Below are positions 62,667 through 64,000 of a stretch of DNA of 64,000 nt, piece by piece. The position numbers were made by a program, and so were the translations under genes. The stretch comes from UBA2779 sp965232615 (GTDB lineage: Bacteria > Spirochaetota > Spirochaetia > DSM-2461). Numbering within the stretch: position 1 is the first letter of the stretch; the number at the start of each line of letters is the position of its first letter. The DNA lies in the NCBI GenBank assembly GCA_965232615.1, contig OZ246985.1, forward strand, positions 1,550,001-1,614,000, written 5' to 3'. The notes below the pieces were generated by a model. The model did not search any database. It was not told the DNA's origin and worked only from the letters and a program-made list of their open reading frames with translations.

Positions 62667-63779
62667 CTAATCCTTAACAACGTATTGATTCAGATAGTCG
62701 CTTCTTGCCAGAAGATGATCGGTATAGTACCTGGAAAATACATGAGTGCCTTCCTCTACACTTTTTATAACGAAATAGAGAGAATCAATCTGGGCTGGCC
62801 TGAATATGGCCTCCAGAGCGACTCGGCCGGGAATAGCTATCGGTCCTGGTGGCAATCCGGAATATATGTATGTGTTATAAGGAGATTCAATGTCCAGATA
62901 TTGCTCAAAAATTCGCCGATTAAATCGAACGTAATCATCTTTGAATGGACGGCCTTGATCGGTCTCTTCTATCGTATAAACTACTGTTGCACAGGATTGA
63001 AGGGCCATATTTTCCTTGAGACGATTGTTGAAAACAGCTGCGATCATGGGAGCTTCTTTTGCCACCCGATACTCACGTTCCACAATGGATGCCAGTATTA
63101 CTTTTTCATGCAGCTGCATTCGAGTTAATTCCTGCCAGGATGGCAGAATCTCATCCAGTACTGCAAAAAAACTGTCAGCCATGAGCCGTATTATGGTTTG
63201 AGCATTGGCCTTTGAGTTCTCAGGAGATTCATCCAGAGGTTCTTCAATTTTGTATGTATCAGGAAAAAGATAGCCAAGCAACCCTTCCTCAGTCTGGACA
63301 ATGGGATACTCCACCGCCAATGTCTGTACAGCTTCTTCTACATCCGCTGAAGCCGCAAGATTGGCCTTTTGAATTATTTCTGCAATACGGGATGTCGTCA
63401 ATCCCGGCGGAATTGTCAGCCTGGTATAAACACGTTGTGCACCATTCGGAGTCGTCAAGCTGCGAATGATCATGGATGGGTGCTGTCCCTGCTCCAGCAA
63501 GTATCGGCCCGCCTGATGCGGACCTGCAAGCCCTAAACGTGCTACAATACGATAACGCAGGAATAAATATTTTGCACTCCCTACCAGTCCAGCCTCTTCC
63601 AGATCCCTGGCCAGTTTACTGAAACTCATGCCGCGCGAAATTGTGATCTCAACCGGAGGCTTATTGCTGTCGCCATAGGGCCTGTCAAGGTAAAACCAGA
63701 ATACTGACGCACCCACAACAAAAATAATCAGTGCTGAGAGAGGCAACACTATGACGAAGATTCGCACAATATTTCGCAA
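62667..63779 (-). CDS. mltG: Endolytic murein transglycosylase MltG
   Basis: MltG cuts nascent glycan strands near the inner membrane. The 370-residue product has one N-terminal membrane helix (about 8-30), a LysM-like segment (ITISRGMSFSKLARDLEEAG) and a YceG domain with GYLFPDTYKIEEP, LASIVEREYRVA holding the catalytic Glu234, VFNNRLKENMALQSCATVVY and the YSGLPPGPIAIPG signature. It starts the visible part of the minus-strand run and precedes dnaG by 7 bp. Confidence 0.95.
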   Translation of the reverse strand: MRNIVRIFVIVLPLSALIIFVVGASVFWFYLDRPYGDSNKPPVEITISRGMSFSKLARDLEEAGLVGSAKYLFLRYRIVARLGLAGPHQAGRYLLEQGQHPSMIIRSLTTPNGAQRVYTRLTIPPGLTTSRIAEIIQKANLAASADVEEAVQTLAVEYPIVQTEEGLLGYLFPDTYKIEEPLDESPENSKANAQTIIRLMADSFFAVLDEILPSWQELTRMQLHEKVILASIVEREYRVAKEAPMIAAVFNNRLKENMALQSCATVVYTIEETDQGRPFKDDYVRFNRRIFEQYLDIESPYNTYIYSGLPPGPIAIPGRVALEAIFRPAQIDSLYFVIKSVEEGTHVFSRYYTDHLLARSDYLNQYVVKD

Positions 63780-63806
63780 TTGTCTATTAATCCCTGGAGT
63801 TCATTT

Positions 63807-64000
63807 TCAAAGCTGAATTTCAATCCCTTCGCGAGCGAGTTCCACCGCCATCTTTGATTTATGATGCCTCTTCAGACGAGCGTCGAATTGCTTTGCTGAT
63901 GAAAGAATCTCTTCCAGCTTTGAATCAGATTTCAGTGGATCATGATGAAACAACAGAAGCTTCTTAATGTTAAACTCCCTTGCGAATTGAACTGCGAGGC
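63807..64000 (-). CDS. C-terminal end of a probable metallo-beta-lactamase-fold hydrolase (truncated by window)
   Basis: The minus-strand frame reads 63 residues before a TGA at 63809-63807. They include LLLFHHDPLKSD and end ELAREGIEIQL. The FHHDP motif and REG-x-E-L ending are typical of metallo-beta-lactamase-fold phosphodiesterases of the type often paired with response-regulator or cyclic-nucleotide domains. The N-terminus lies beyond the window. Only the tail is visible, so substrate cannot be named. It lies 27 bp upstream of mltG, same strand. Confidence 0.6.
   Translation of the reverse strand, partial: LAVQFAREFNIKKLLLFHHDPLKSDSKLEEILSSAKQFDARLKRHHKSKMAVELAREGIEIQL

Noticed and set aside
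62604..63128. 174-residue plus-strand frame over dnaG and mltG
   Set aside because: No family features, and it runs antisense across two solid genes.
1..64000. tRNA, rRNA, tmRNA or SRP RNA genes
   Set aside because: The intergenic stretches were read on both strands; apart from RNase P RNA none shows the conserved arms or loops expected of these RNAs.

Overview
This window looks like a housekeeping stretch of a free-living, double-membraned spirochaete chromosome. The main evidence is gene order and family-specific forms. The block tamB-bamA-ompH(skp)-mutS, the 901-residue GreA with a huge N-terminal extension, the minus-strand chain mltG-dnaG-rpoD-zinc-ribbon protein-rnpB-TPR-mreB-mreC-mreD-mrdA-rodA, and rimP-nusA-infB-rbfA-truB next to rpsO-pnp all match arrangements I recall from Treponema and relatives. 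That comparison is from memory, not a search. Base composition looks moderate in GC (not computed). Coding density is very high, and most neighbours overlap by 1-14 bp or lie within 25 bp.

Layout. 1-3 kb: the 3' end of ruvB, then queA, then on the minus strand an unknown exported protein and tmk. 3-13.8 kb: an outer-membrane biogenesis block (tamB, bamA, skp-like) followed by mutS and a comF-like phosphoribosyltransferase. 13.8-19.7 kb: the rimP-nusA-infB-rbfA-truB transcription/translation operon, with its own promoter and a terminator-like hairpin in the leader. 19.7-22 kb: an amino-acid permease fused to a PTS EIIA-like domain, preceded by a 116-bp inverted-repeat element. 22-31.4 kb: rpsO, pnp, dut, lptF, lptG, tgt, murJ and a HEAT-repeat protein. 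31.3-35 kb, minus strand: long greA and a TPR partner. 35-38.8 kb: rpe and three exported or membrane proteins, two with TPR repeats. 38.8-44.8 kb: recA, folK, scpA, scpB, an RsuA/RluB pseudouridine synthase, cmk, rpsA. 44.8-51.2 kb: a decayed sigma-54 activator carrying an in-frame mobile element, then a TPR membrane protein, a CHASE2 adenylate cyclase, a lipoprotein, a small membrane protein and mazG. 51.2-64 kb, minus strand: the elongasome genes, RNase P RNA, rpoD, dnaG, mltG and the 3' end of a probable metallo-hydrolase gene.

The clearest unusual structure is at 45012-45459. A 448-bp element with imperfect terminal inverted repeats, a 5-bp target duplication (CTGAG) and three identical 96-bp tandem units plus a partial fourth sits inside an AAA+ gene directly after the Walker A motif. 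Element plus duplication is 453 bp and each unit is 96 bp, all multiples of three, so the host frame stays open. The host protein has also lost its GAFTGA loop sequence, its Walker B aspartate and its lid region. Other points of interest are the permease-EIIA fusion with its upstream inverted repeat, the rimP leader, a 9-bp dyad upstream of recA, and an rnpB gene whose 3' end abuts the start codon of the next ORF. I saw no tRNA or rRNA genes, CRISPR array or prophage, and no sign of wholesale foreign DNA.
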